From Betaproteobacteria bacterium (GTDB lineage Bacteria; Pseudomonadota; Gammaproteobacteria; Burkholderiales; SG8-41): DNA of 6,791 nt. The notes beneath the pieces are model-generated. The model had not been told where the DNA came from and did not search any database. It worked only from the letters and a program-made list of their open reading frames with translations. The position numbers and the translations under genes were made by a program. Position 1 is the first letter of the stretch. Each line of letters starts with the position of its first letter. The DNA is taken from positions 1 through 6,791 of the forward strand of contig JANXRI010000184.1 in the NCBI GenBank assembly GCA_025353085.1, read 5' to 3'. Positions 1 to 5,724 of this stretch are shown piece by piece.

Positions 1-468
1 ATGCACGGCAAAGACAATCCGGACGAAGTGATCGATCTCGGGCAGGTCGGCGAGGTCGAATCGATCGATCCCGAGGTCGTGCAGTTGCTGACGTCGCAGA
101 ATTTCATTCCGGTGATTGCGCCGGTCGGTGTCGGCAAGGACGGCGAGTCGTACAACATCAATGCCGATCTCGTCGCGGGCAAACTTGCCGAAATCCTCAA
201 GGCCGAGAAGCTCGTCGTGCTGACGAACACGCCGGGCGTGCTCGACAAAAACGGTAATCTACTCACCGGGCTGACCGCCAAAAAAATCGACGATCTGTTT
301 GCCGACGGCACGATTTCCGGCGGCATGCTGCCCAAGATCGGGTCCGCGCTCGAGGCGGTCAAGAACGGCGTCAACTCGTGCCACATCATCGACGGCCGGG
401 TCGAGCACGCCGTGTTGCTGGAGGTTCTGACCAGCGATGGCGTGGGCACCTTGATCAAGCGCCGTTAG
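1..468 (+). CDS. argB: Acetylglutamate kinase, C-terminal part (5' end cut by window)
   Basis: N-acetyl-L-glutamate kinase phosphorylates the gamma-carboxyl of N-acetylglutamate with ATP, the second step of arginine biosynthesis in the cytoplasm. The 155 visible residues match the C-terminal half of the amino-acid kinase fold: INAD at 53-56, whose Asp is the conserved active-site Asp; the nucleotide-site segment LTNTPGVLD (74-82); and GGMLPK (108-113) with Lys112 at the conserved catalytic/ATP-binding lysine position. The end, HAVLLEVLTSDGVGT (136-150), resembles the arginine-sensitive hexameric kinases. The N-terminal Gly-rich and substrate-binding part is absent, so the gene must begin upstream even though base 1 happens to start an in-frame ATG. 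The family usually has about 260-300 residues. It is followed after 25 bases by the HAD gene and probably leads the transcript. The stop is TAG at 466-468. Confidence 0.95.
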   Translation: MHGKDNPDEVIDLGQVGEVESIDPEVVQLLTSQNFIPVIAPVGVGKDGESYNINADLVAGKLAEILKAEKLVVLTNTPGVLDKNGNLLTGLTAKKIDDLFADGTISGGMLPKIGSALEAVKNGVNSCHIIDGRVEHAVLLEVLTSDGVGTLIKRR

Positions 469-481
469 TGCGGCTGCGCAA

Positions 482-487
482 GGGAGG
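482..487 (+). promoter_or_regulatory. Shine-Dalgarno sequence deciding the HAD gene start
   Basis: GGGAGG lies 6 bases before the ATG at 494 and only 3 bases before the alternative GTG at 491. The spacing favours the ATG. Confidence 0.7.
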
Positions 488-493
488 GCGGTG

Positions 494-1138
494 ATGAAAT
501 TCAACCGGGTCTGGGTGTTCGATCTCGACAACACCCTGCATAACGCGAGCCCGCATATTTTTCCGCACATCAATCGCGCGATGACCGCTTACATTGAAAC
601 GCATCTCGGTCTCGACGAGGCCGGCGCGGGCGCGCTGCGCCTGCATTATTGGCAACGCTATGGCGCAACCTTGACCGGCCTCATGCGCAACCATGCGACC
701 GACCCGCGGCATTTTCTGCGCGCGACGCACGAATTCACGGCGCTCGACCCGATGGTCGTGCGGGAGCCGGGACTGCGCGCGACGCTGTCGCGCCTGCCTG
801 GCCGCAAACTCGTGTTTTCGAATGCGCCGATTCACTACGCCAGTGCGGTTCTCGATATCCTCGGCATCGCCGATTTGTTCGACGACGTATTGTCGATCGA
901 ACATACACGCTACCGGCCCAAACCGGACAGCTATGGTTTTCTCAAGCTGTTTCGCCGCAATCGCGTGCGCGCCCGCGCGTGCATCATGGTCGAAGATACG
1001 CTGGTGAATCTGAAGACGGCCAAGAAGCTCGGCATGTCCACCATCTGGGTGGCGCGGGCGGCGCGCATTCCCGCCTATGTCGACTTCAGCATCAAAAATC
1101 TATTGCAACTGCCGCGCCTCGCGTGGCACCTTAATTAA
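494..1138 (+). CDS. HAD-family hydrolase, pyrimidine 5'-nucleotidase type
   Basis: A cytoplasmic haloacid-dehalogenase phosphatase whose closest recognised group is the SDT1-like pyrimidine 5'-nucleotidases, which dephosphorylate UMP or CMP; the substrate is inferred from family likeness. Numbering from the ATG at 494 (214 residues), all four HAD motifs are visible: motif I FDLDNTL with nucleophile Asp10 and acid/base Asp12; a helical cap of roughly residues 15-85; motif II FSNAP with Ser109; motif III RPKPD with Lys143; and motif IV VEDT with Glu167-Asp168 for Mg2+ binding. The enzyme therefore looks catalytically complete. An in-frame GTG directly before the ATG is a less likely start because of ribosome-site spacing. 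It lies 25 bases after argB and 21 bases before slmA, an arrangement I recall from betaproteobacteria. No signal peptide or membrane segment is seen. A different small phosphorylated substrate is possible. Confidence 0.88.
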   Translation: MKFNRVWVFDLDNTLHNASPHIFPHINRAMTAYIETHLGLDEAGAGALRLHYWQRYGATLTGLMRNHATDPRHFLRATHEFTALDPMVVREPGLRATLSRLPGRKLVFSNAPIHYASAVLDILGIADLFDDVLSIEHTRYRPKPDSYGFLKLFRRNRVRARACIMVEDTLVNLKTAKKLGMSTIWVARAARIPAYVDFSIKNLLQLPRLAWHLN

Positions 1139-1159
1139 CATTCAAAGCGGGGAGGGAAC

Positions 1160-1735
1160 ATGGGTAAACGTGGAGACCGCAAGCTGCAAATTCTGCAAAC
1201 GCTCGCGCGTATGCTGGAGCAGCCGGCGTCGGAAAAAATCACGACCGCCGCGTTGGCTGCCCATCTGGAGGTGTCCGAGGCCGCGCTATACCGGCACTTC
1301 GCGAGCAAGGCGCAGATGTTCGAAGGCTTGATCGAATTCATCGAGGAGACGCTGTTTGGACTGATCAACAAGATCACCACTGAAGAAAAAAGCGGCGTCA
1401 AGCAGCTCGAGTCGATCACCGCGATGCTGCTTGGTTTCGCGCAGAAAAACCGCGGCATGACGCGCGTGCTGATCGGCGATGCGCTCGTGCATGAGAATCA
1501 GCGCCTGCAGTTGCGAATCAATCAGCTGCACGATCGCGTTGAAGCGACGCTCAAACAGGCGTTGCGCTTCGCGGCGGGTCAACACGAAATGGCCGCGATG
1601 GAGGACCCGTCGGCGCGCGCGAACCTGATCATGAGTTTTATCACGGGCCGCTGGCATCAGTACGCAAAAAGCGGATTCAAGCGCGATCCGATGCAGTACT
1701 GGAGCGAGCAATTTCGCATGCTGCTTGCGGAGTAA
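1160..1735 (+). CDS. slmA: Nucleoid occlusion factor SlmA, TetR family
   Basis: A DNA-binding protein of TetR fold. In characterised relatives SlmA binds specific chromosomal sites and blocks FtsZ assembly over the nucleoid, keeping septa off unsegregated DNA. The 191 residues are close to the E. coli length of 198. The N-terminal helix-turn-helix spans about residues 27-47 (ITTAALAAHLEVSEAALYRH), followed by FASKAQMFEGLIEFIEE, which is highly similar to the E. coli SlmA segment. The C-terminal part also follows SlmA, with LLGFAQKNRGMTRVL near 91-105 and RINQLHDRVEA near 119-129. These matches are far closer than to generic TetR regulators. The ATG at 1160 follows a purine-rich GGGGAGGG at 1149-1156. 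It lies within the argB-HAD cluster rather than opposite a target gene, which fits a non-classical repressor. SlmA-specific function is inferred from sequence likeness. Confidence 0.92.
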   Translation: MGKRGDRKLQILQTLARMLEQPASEKITTAALAAHLEVSEAALYRHFASKAQMFEGLIEFIEETLFGLINKITTEEKSGVKQLESITAMLLGFAQKNRGMTRVLIGDALVHENQRLQLRINQLHDRVEATLKQALRFAAGQHEMAAMEDPSARANLIMSFITGRWHQYAKSGFKRDPMQYWSEQFRMLLAE

Positions 1736-1751
1736 ATCGCCGCATTTTGAC

Positions 1752-1757
1752 GGAGAG
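1752..1757 (+). promoter_or_regulatory. Shine-Dalgarno sequence deciding the start of the 140-residue protein
   Basis: GGAGAG ends 4 bases before the ATG at 1762. An in-frame TTG at 1747 lies upstream of this site and has no ribosome site of its own, so 1762 is preferred. Confidence 0.7.
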
Positions 1758-1761
1758 ACCT

Positions 1762-2184
1762 ATGACGATTACCACCCAGCAGCTCGCCGAGCTGTTAATC
1801 GGGATTGCCCGTTCCCAGCAGGCGATCATCGACGGCGTCGAAAGCATGAAAGCGGGGTTCAAGAGCACTCACCTTGGGCCATCGCTCGACAGCGTTGCGA
1901 AGATCCGATCGACCGGCCGGGCCCTCACGTTGCAGGATTTTCCGGCGCGTGTGCTCGTTCAATGCCAGGGCCGTGCGGGTCCCAACCTCGAGCAGGTCGT
2001 CAAGGATCTTGAGGATCTGCTGTCCGGAAAAATAACGACACCTTCCGCCATCGCGCCGGCGACTGCACGCGCTGCCAACGCAGCGCCGCGCCCGGCACCG
2101 GCTGCTGCCGCGCCCGCTGCTCCGGCAGCGCCAGTTGCGGCGGCCCACCCGGCGCCTGCCGACAACGATCTCGATATGACTTGA
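1762..2184 (+). CDS. Uncharacterised 140-residue protein with Ala/Pro-rich tail
   Basis: I do not recognise this protein. From the ATG at 1762 it has three parts. The N-terminal region, about 1-35, looks helical and amphipathic (TTQQLAELLIGIARSQQAII). A compact middle, about 36-90, includes the segment ALTLQDFPARVLVQCQG and ends in an acidic helix around EQVVKDLEDLL. The tail, about 92-133, is almost entirely Ala, Pro and some Thr/Val and is probably disordered; it ends in a short acidic tip DNDLDMT. No signal peptide, membrane span or cysteine pair is seen; Cys68 is the only cysteine. It follows slmA by 26 bases with a good ribosome site, so it is probably co-transcribed. That position allows, but does not show, a link to nucleoid occlusion or chromosome biology. 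Codon use resembles the neighbours, with no sign of recent transfer. It is very likely a real gene; its function is unknown. Confidence 0.78.
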   Translation: MTITTQQLAELLIGIARSQQAIIDGVESMKAGFKSTHLGPSLDSVAKIRSTGRALTLQDFPARVLVQCQGRAGPNLEQVVKDLEDLLSGKITTPSAIAPATARAANAAPRPAPAAAAPAAPAAPVAAAHPAPADNDLDMT

Positions 2185-2190
2185 ACGCGT

Positions 2191-2221
2191 AGCGGCGCCA
2201 TCGATAGCTGATCGGCGCGCT
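2191..2221. other. Imperfect hairpin between convergent gene ends
   Basis: The 46-base gap between the two convergent stops holds an imperfect inverted repeat. AGCG (2191-2194) pairs with CGCT (2218-2221), CGCC (2196-2199) with GGCG (2214-2217), and AT (2200-2201) with AT (2211-2212). There is one bulged base on each arm and a 9-base loop. No T-run follows on either strand, so it is at best a weak or Rho-assisted bidirectional stop or an mRNA 3' end stabiliser. Confidence 0.35.
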
Positions 2222-2230
2222 GTGCATCGC

Positions 2231-2980
2231 TCAAAGTTTGCCGCAGACGGCGCAGGTCGCGTCGCGTTGCAGCCGCACCGTGCGCCATTCCATCGACAAT
2301 GCGTCGAGCAGCAGCAGGCGGCCGCTGAGCGACGTGCCGATGCCGGCGATCAGTTTCAGCGCCTCTGCCGCTTGCATCGAACCAATGATGCCCACCAGTG
2401 GCGCGAACACGCCCATCACGGCGCAGCGCATGTCTTCATCGTCTCCGCTTTCGGGAAACAGGCAGTGGTAGCACGGTGCTGCCCGGTCGCGTCGATCGAA
2501 CACTGCGATCTGGCCATCGAAGCGCACACCGGCGCCTGACACGAGCGGCTTCGCGTTGGCGACGCACGCGCGGTTGAGCGCGTGGCGCGTCGCAAAGTTG
2601 TCGCTGCAATCAAGCACGATGTCGGCTTCGCGCACGAGTTGATTGAAGCGCTCACCGCTCACTCTTTCATTGAAGGCACGCACTTTAACTTCAGGATTGA
2701 TGCCGGCAAGCGTGCGTTCGGCTGACGCTGATTTAGCCATGCCGAGCGCATCTCCGCGATGCACGATCTGGCGCTGCAGATTGGTCAAGTCGACCGTGTC
2801 GCCGTCGCAGATCGTCAAGGTGCCGACGCCAGCCGACGCCAGATACAAAGCGACCGGCGAGCCGAGACCGCCCGCGCCCATGATGAGCGCGTGCGCGCCG
2901 GCGATTTTTTGCTGGCCGTCGATGCCGATTTCAGGCAACAAAATATGCCGGCTGTAGCGCAGCAGTTGCTCGTCATTCAT
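2231..2980 (-). CDS. moeB: MoeB/ThiF-type adenylyltransferase (E1-like)
   Basis: A cytoplasmic E1-like enzyme of the HesA/MoeB/ThiF family. It adenylates the C-terminal Gly-Gly of a ubiquitin-like sulfur carrier, MoaD for molybdopterin synthesis or ThiS for thiazole synthesis. The 249 residues equal the E. coli MoeB length. Visible features are the N-terminal RYSRHILLPEIG (8-19), nucleotide loop GAGGLG (35-40), NLQRQ (67-71) with the conserved Arg, Lys83, LDCSDN (123-128) with the Mg/ATP Asp127, and zinc-binding pairs CYHC (170-173) and CAVC (243-246). No C-terminal rhodanese domain is present, so sulfur must come from another protein. Its carrier is not encoded here, so MoaD versus ThiS (or another carrier) cannot be decided. 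The ATG at 2980 has a modest AGGCGG upstream. It lies 92 bases downstream of ctpA, beyond two terminator-like hairpins, so its supply of transcript is uncertain. Cys186 aligns with a conserved but not always essential family cysteine. Confidence 0.9.
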   Translation of the reverse strand: MNDEQLLRYSRHILLPEIGIDGQQKIAGAHALIMGAGGLGSPVALYLASAGVGTLTICDGDTVDLTNLQRQIVHRGDALGMAKSASAERTLAGINPEVKVRAFNERVSGERFNQLVREADIVLDCSDNFATRHALNRACVANAKPLVSGAGVRFDGQIAVFDRRDRAAPCYHCLFPESGDDEDMRCAVMGVFAPLVGIIGSMQAAEALKLIAGIGTSLSGRLLLLDALSMEWRTVRLQRDATCAVCGKL

Positions 2981-2990
2981 GGAAGGCCGC

Positions 2991-3023
2991 CTAAAACAAA
3001 ACGCCCGGACCGAGCCGGGCGTT
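2991..3023 (-). terminator. Intrinsic terminator-like hairpin 1 after ctpA
   Basis: Read on the minus strand, the 9-bp perfect stem AACGCCCGG / CCGGGCGTT (3015-3023 and 3000-3008) has a 6-base loop and runs into TTTTGTTTT, a classic intrinsic terminator shape. It is only 19 bases upstream of the moeB start. There is no comparable T-run on the plus strand. Confidence 0.8.
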
Positions 3024-3056
3024 GTGACAAAACGCCCGGACGGGGCCGGGCGTGTG
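2996..3056. repeat. Tandem repeat, two 30-31-base units containing the terminator hairpins
   Basis: Unit 1 is 2996-3026 and unit 2 is 3027-3056. Both start ACAAAACGCCCGGAC and end CCGGGCGT(T)GTG. They differ at two bases in the loop region and by one missing T, so 28 positions are shared. The repeat explains the two stacked hairpins and looks like a local duplication. Confidence 0.85.
3024..3053 (-). terminator. Intrinsic terminator-like hairpin 2 after ctpA (tandem copy)
   Basis: An 8-bp perfect stem, ACGCCCGG (3046-3053 read on the minus strand) with CCGGGCGT (3032-3039), has a 6-base loop and is followed on the minus strand by a shorter T-tract, TTTTGTCAC. It begins 19 bases after the ctpA stop, so it is the first of the two hairpins the polymerase meets. 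The weaker T-tract suggests partial termination. Confidence 0.65.
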
Positions 3057-3072
3057 CGAGAACCAGGCTGCG

Positions 3073-4503
3073 TCAGCGCGCGCTGGCACGCGTAGTCGTG
3101 CCGCGGCTCTTTAGAAACGAAATGGCCTGCGACAACTCGTAATCACTTTTGGCGACGACTTCGCCCGGTTCCGGCTTGGTGTCTTTTTCATCGACATCCT
3201 TTGGCCGCGGCGCGGGCGTGAAGTTAAACGCGTTGGCGACCGGTGCTGCCGGTCCGGCCTCGGCCTTTTCGTCCTTCGGACGTTCGTTGCTCAAGTGCTT
3301 GTCGAGATCGGATTCACGCAGTTTCAACGCCGGATCGCGGCCCGCGTTGCCATCATCGAGAATGATGTCGGGCACAATTCCCTTGGCCTGAATCGAGCGG
3401 CCATTGGGCGTGTAGTAACGCGCCGTCGTGAGTTTGATCGCCGTGCTGTTGCCGAGCGGCAATATGGTCTGCACCGAACCTTTGCCGAAGGTTTGGGTGC
3501 CCATGATGACAGCGCGCTTGTGGTCCTGTAATGCACCGGCAACGATTTCGGAGGCCGATGCAGACCCGCTGTTGACGAGCACGACCATCGGCACGTTTTT
3601 GATTTCCGCCGGCAATTTGGAAAGGTAATCATCCTTGGTACGCCCGCGCACGTAATTTTCCGGGCTCGCGGTGAGGCGCATTTTTGCGTCCTCAGTGCGG
3701 CCGTCCGTATAAACCACGAGCGTGTTTTGCGGCAGGAACGCGGCCGACACGGCGACGGCGCCATTGAGGAGCCCGCCGGGGTCGTTGCGTAAATCGAGCA
3801 CGATGCCGCGCATCTCACCCTGGTTTTGTTTGTACAAAGTCTGAATCGCCGCGGCGAGCGTTTCGCCGGTATGTTCCTGAAACTGGGTCACGCGGAAATA
3901 CGCGTAGCCCGGCTCGAGCAACTTGGATTTGACGCTTTGAATCTTGATGACCGCGCGGGTCAGCGTGACGACGAGCGGCTTCGGGTCGCCCTTGCGCACG
4001 ATGGTGAGCGTGATCGGCGTGTTAGGTTTGCCGCGCATGCGCTTGACGGCGTCGTTCAGCGTCATGCCTTTGACGGAGGTCTCGTCCAGCTTGACGATGA
4101 GGTCGCCCGGCTTGACGCCGGCGCGCGAAGCCGGCGAATCGTCGATCGGGGAAACGACTTTTACAAAACCGTCTTCCATGCCGACTTCGATGCCAAGCCC
4201 GCCGAATTCGCCCTGGGTGCCGACTTGCAATTCGCGAAACGCGTCCTGGTCGAGGTAAGCCGAGTGCGGATCAAGGCCGGCGAGCATGCCGGTGATGGCT
4301 TCGGTAATGAGCTTCTTGTCCTCGACGGTTTCGACGTAGTCGCTCTTTATGCGGCCGAATACTTCAGTGAAAGCGCGCAGCTCCTCGACCGGCAGCGGAC
4401 CCAGCACTTCGCGCTGGGCGACGGCCGAGAAATTCAACGAGATCATGACGCCCAGGCACACGCCCAGCGCGATCAATCCGAATTGCTGCAGTTTGCTGCG
4501 CAT
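3073..4503 (-). CDS. ctpA: S41 carboxyl-terminal processing protease
   Basis: A periplasmic, membrane-anchored or exported serine protease of family S41 that trims or degrades proteins from their C termini. Relatives in other bacteria control peptidoglycan hydrolases; the substrate here is unknown. The 476 residues begin with a signal or anchor (hydrophobic 8-28, possible cleavage after AVA at 29). A PDZ domain spans about 95-170, with the carboxylate-binding-type segment FGGLGIEVG (100-108) and the core SPASRAGVKPGD. The S41 core follows (about 180-385), including LDLRNDPGG (236-244). Catalytic residues are intact: Ser316 in GSASASE, Lys341 in TFGKGSVQ, and Gln345. After 400 comes a charged, Pro-rich linker ending in a helix-like SDYELSQAISFLKS near 453-466. 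The ATG at 4503 has a strong AGGAG 7 bases upstream. It lies 39 bases after envC and is probably in the same operon. Confidence 0.95.
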   Translation of the reverse strand: MRSKLQQFGLIALGVCLGVMISLNFSAVAQREVLGPLPVEELRAFTEVFGRIKSDYVETVEDKKLITEAITGMLAGLDPHSAYLDQDAFRELQVGTQGEFGGLGIEVGMEDGFVKVVSPIDDSPASRAGVKPGDLIVKLDETSVKGMTLNDAVKRMRGKPNTPITLTIVRKGDPKPLVVTLTRAVIKIQSVKSKLLEPGYAYFRVTQFQEHTGETLAAAIQTLYKQNQGEMRGIVLDLRNDPGGLLNGAVAVSAAFLPQNTLVVYTDGRTEDAKMRLTASPENYVRGRTKDDYLSKLPAEIKNVPMVVLVNSGSASASEIVAGALQDHKRAVIMGTQTFGKGSVQTILPLGNSTAIKLTTARYYTPNGRSIQAKGIVPDIILDDGNAGRDPALKLRESDLDKHLSNERPKDEKAEAGPAAPVANAFNFTPAPRPKDVDEKDTKPEPGEVVAKSDYELSQAISFLKSRGTTTRASAR

Positions 4504-4510
4504 TTCAAAA

Positions 4511-4515
4511 CTCCT
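4511..4515 (-). promoter_or_regulatory. Shine-Dalgarno sequence of ctpA
   Basis: AGGAG on the minus strand, 7 bases before the ATG at 4503. It is the strongest ribosome site in the minus-strand cluster, so ctpA may be translated independently of envC. Confidence 0.75.
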
Positions 4516-4542
4516 GTGAGAATCGCGGCGAAACCATCAAGT

Positions 4543-5724
4543 TCACCGTAAACTGACCCAACCCAGGGGATCGAACGCAACACCCTGGTGCCGGATTTCG
4601 AAGTATAAACCCGAATCCATATTGCCGCCGCTGTTGCCGACGGCGGCGACCACTTCGCCGCTGCGCGCGGCGTCTCCGACCTGTTTGTACAGCGACTCGT
4701 TGTTGCCGTAGAGGCTCATATAGTCGTCGCCGTGATCGATGATCAGCAAGTTGCCGAACCCTCTCAGCCAATCTGCGAAAACCACCCGCCCGGGCGCTAT
4801 TGCTTTGACTTCCTGCCCGGCGTGAGAGGCGATGAAAAGCCCCTTCCACAAAACGCCGCTGCCTTCCCTTTGGCCGCCGAAGCGGTTCTTAAGTTCCCCG
4901 CGAACCGGCAGCGACAGCCGGCCTTTGAGCTGACCGAACGCGCCGGTCACCGGCGCGCCATCGGGCAGTTTCTCATTGCGCAAGCGCGGCGGCTTTGCGC
5001 GTGCCAACATCTTGCTCAACTGCTCGACGAGCCTGGTCAGGCGTGTTTCATCGCGCTTCAACGTGGAGATTTCGCGCCGCTGTTTATCGATCTGGCGCGA
5101 TACTTTCAGCAGTACGGCTTTGCGCGTGGCTTTTTCCGCTTCGAGACGTCGACGTTGCGCTTGTTGGGCCGCATTGATTGCAGCAAGTTCGGCGCTTTCC
5201 TGCTCGGTTTCCCGGGTGAGATCGGAAATGCGGCCGAGATTCGAGCGCAGGTTGCCAATCAGTTCAGCGCGCGCCCTCGCAAGATGCGTCAGATAATGAA
5301 GCTCGCGCGCAATCCGGTTAGGGTCCTGACGGTTAAGCAGGAGTTTTAACGCGTCGGGCTGGGCGCCGGTATATTGCTGATAAAGCAGGCGCGCGAGGTG
5401 AGTGCGCTGCGCTTCAAGGTCGCCGGTCGCGCGCTTGTTTTGCTCGCGCAAATCATCGAGCCGCGAATTGATTGCACGCTGATCTTCGGTGAGGCTGCGC
5501 AGCAGGCGGTTGCTATCCGAAATCGCGCGCTCTGATTCGCGCAACGCATCGGCCGTTTCATTTTTGGTTTCCTCGGATGCCGCGAGCGTCTTTTGCAACG
5601 CGTCGATGCGATCACGCAAGACCTTGAGCTCCTGCTTTTGCGCATTATTCTGCGGCTGTGCGGCCTGCGCACCGGTGCCCGGCACCGACAGCAGCAGTAT
5701 GAGGAGAAACGCGCGGCTAGACAA
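4543..5724 (-). CDS. envC: Murein hydrolase activator EnvC (degenerate LytM domain)
   Basis: A periplasmic coiled-coil protein. In characterised relatives EnvC is recruited to the septum by FtsEX and activates N-acetylmuramoyl-L-alanine amidases that split septal peptidoglycan. The 393 residues start with a signal peptide (hydrophobic 5-14, likely cleavage after AQA at 21). Long coiled-coil stretches follow at about 25-118 and 155-245, rich in Lys, Glu, Arg and Leu. The C-terminal LytM/M23 domain spans about 271-393. Where active M23 enzymes have zinc ligands, this protein has WKGLFI (293-298), MSLYGN (336-341) and LYFEIR (373-378), the same replacements I recall for E. coli EnvC. It is therefore probably a non-catalytic activator. 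The start is a TTG at 5724 overlapping the gpmI TAG by 8 bases; an in-frame TGA lies three codons upstream and later starts would spoil the signal peptide. No clear ribosome site is seen, so translational coupling to gpmI is likely. Confidence 0.92.
   Translation of the reverse strand: MSSRAFLLILLLSVPGTGAQAAQPQNNAQKQELKVLRDRIDALQKTLAASEETKNETADALRESERAISDSNRLLRSLTEDQRAINSRLDDLREQNKRATGDLEAQRTHLARLLYQQYTGAQPDALKLLLNRQDPNRIARELHYLTHLARARAELIGNLRSNLGRISDLTRETEQESAELAAINAAQQAQRRRLEAEKATRKAVLLKVSRQIDKQRREISTLKRDETRLTRLVEQLSKMLARAKPPRLRNEKLPDGAPVTGAFGQLKGRLSLPVRGELKNRFGGQREGSGVLWKGLFIASHAGQEVKAIAPGRVVFADWLRGFGNLLIIDHGDDYMSLYGNNESLYKQVGDAARSGEVVAAVGNSGGNMDSGLYFEIRHQGVAFDPLGWVSLR

Noticed and set aside
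1..468. A complete 155-residue kinase gene starting with the ATG at base 1
   Set aside because: The protein lacks the whole N-terminal half of acetylglutamate kinase, and the Met falls inside a continuous family-like segment. It is a gene cut by the window edge.
455..904. A 149-codon minus-strand frame opposite the HAD gene
   Set aside because: It is a shadow of the HAD gene with Arg-rich composition and no family features.
1131..1138. TTAATTAA, a rare AT-rich octamer in GC-rich DNA
   Set aside because: It is simply the last Asn codon and stop of the HAD gene; no further structure surrounds it.
3025..3030. TTGTCA on the minus strand as a -35 box for moeB
   Set aside because: There is no acceptable -10 hexamer 16-19 bases downstream; the spacer is occupied by the GC-rich terminator stem.
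3826..4551. A 241-codon open frame on the plus strand opposite ctpA
   Set aside because: It lies antisense to a clearly conserved protease, has Arg/Asp/His-rich shadow composition and no recognisable domain. Long antisense frames are expected in GC-rich coding DNA.
4939..4957. A 19-base near-perfect palindrome (CGCGCCGGT C ACCGGCGCG)
   Set aside because: It sits inside envC codons for a Gly-Ala-Pro-Val-Thr-Gly-Ala segment and follows from GC-rich codon choice. There is no context for an operator.
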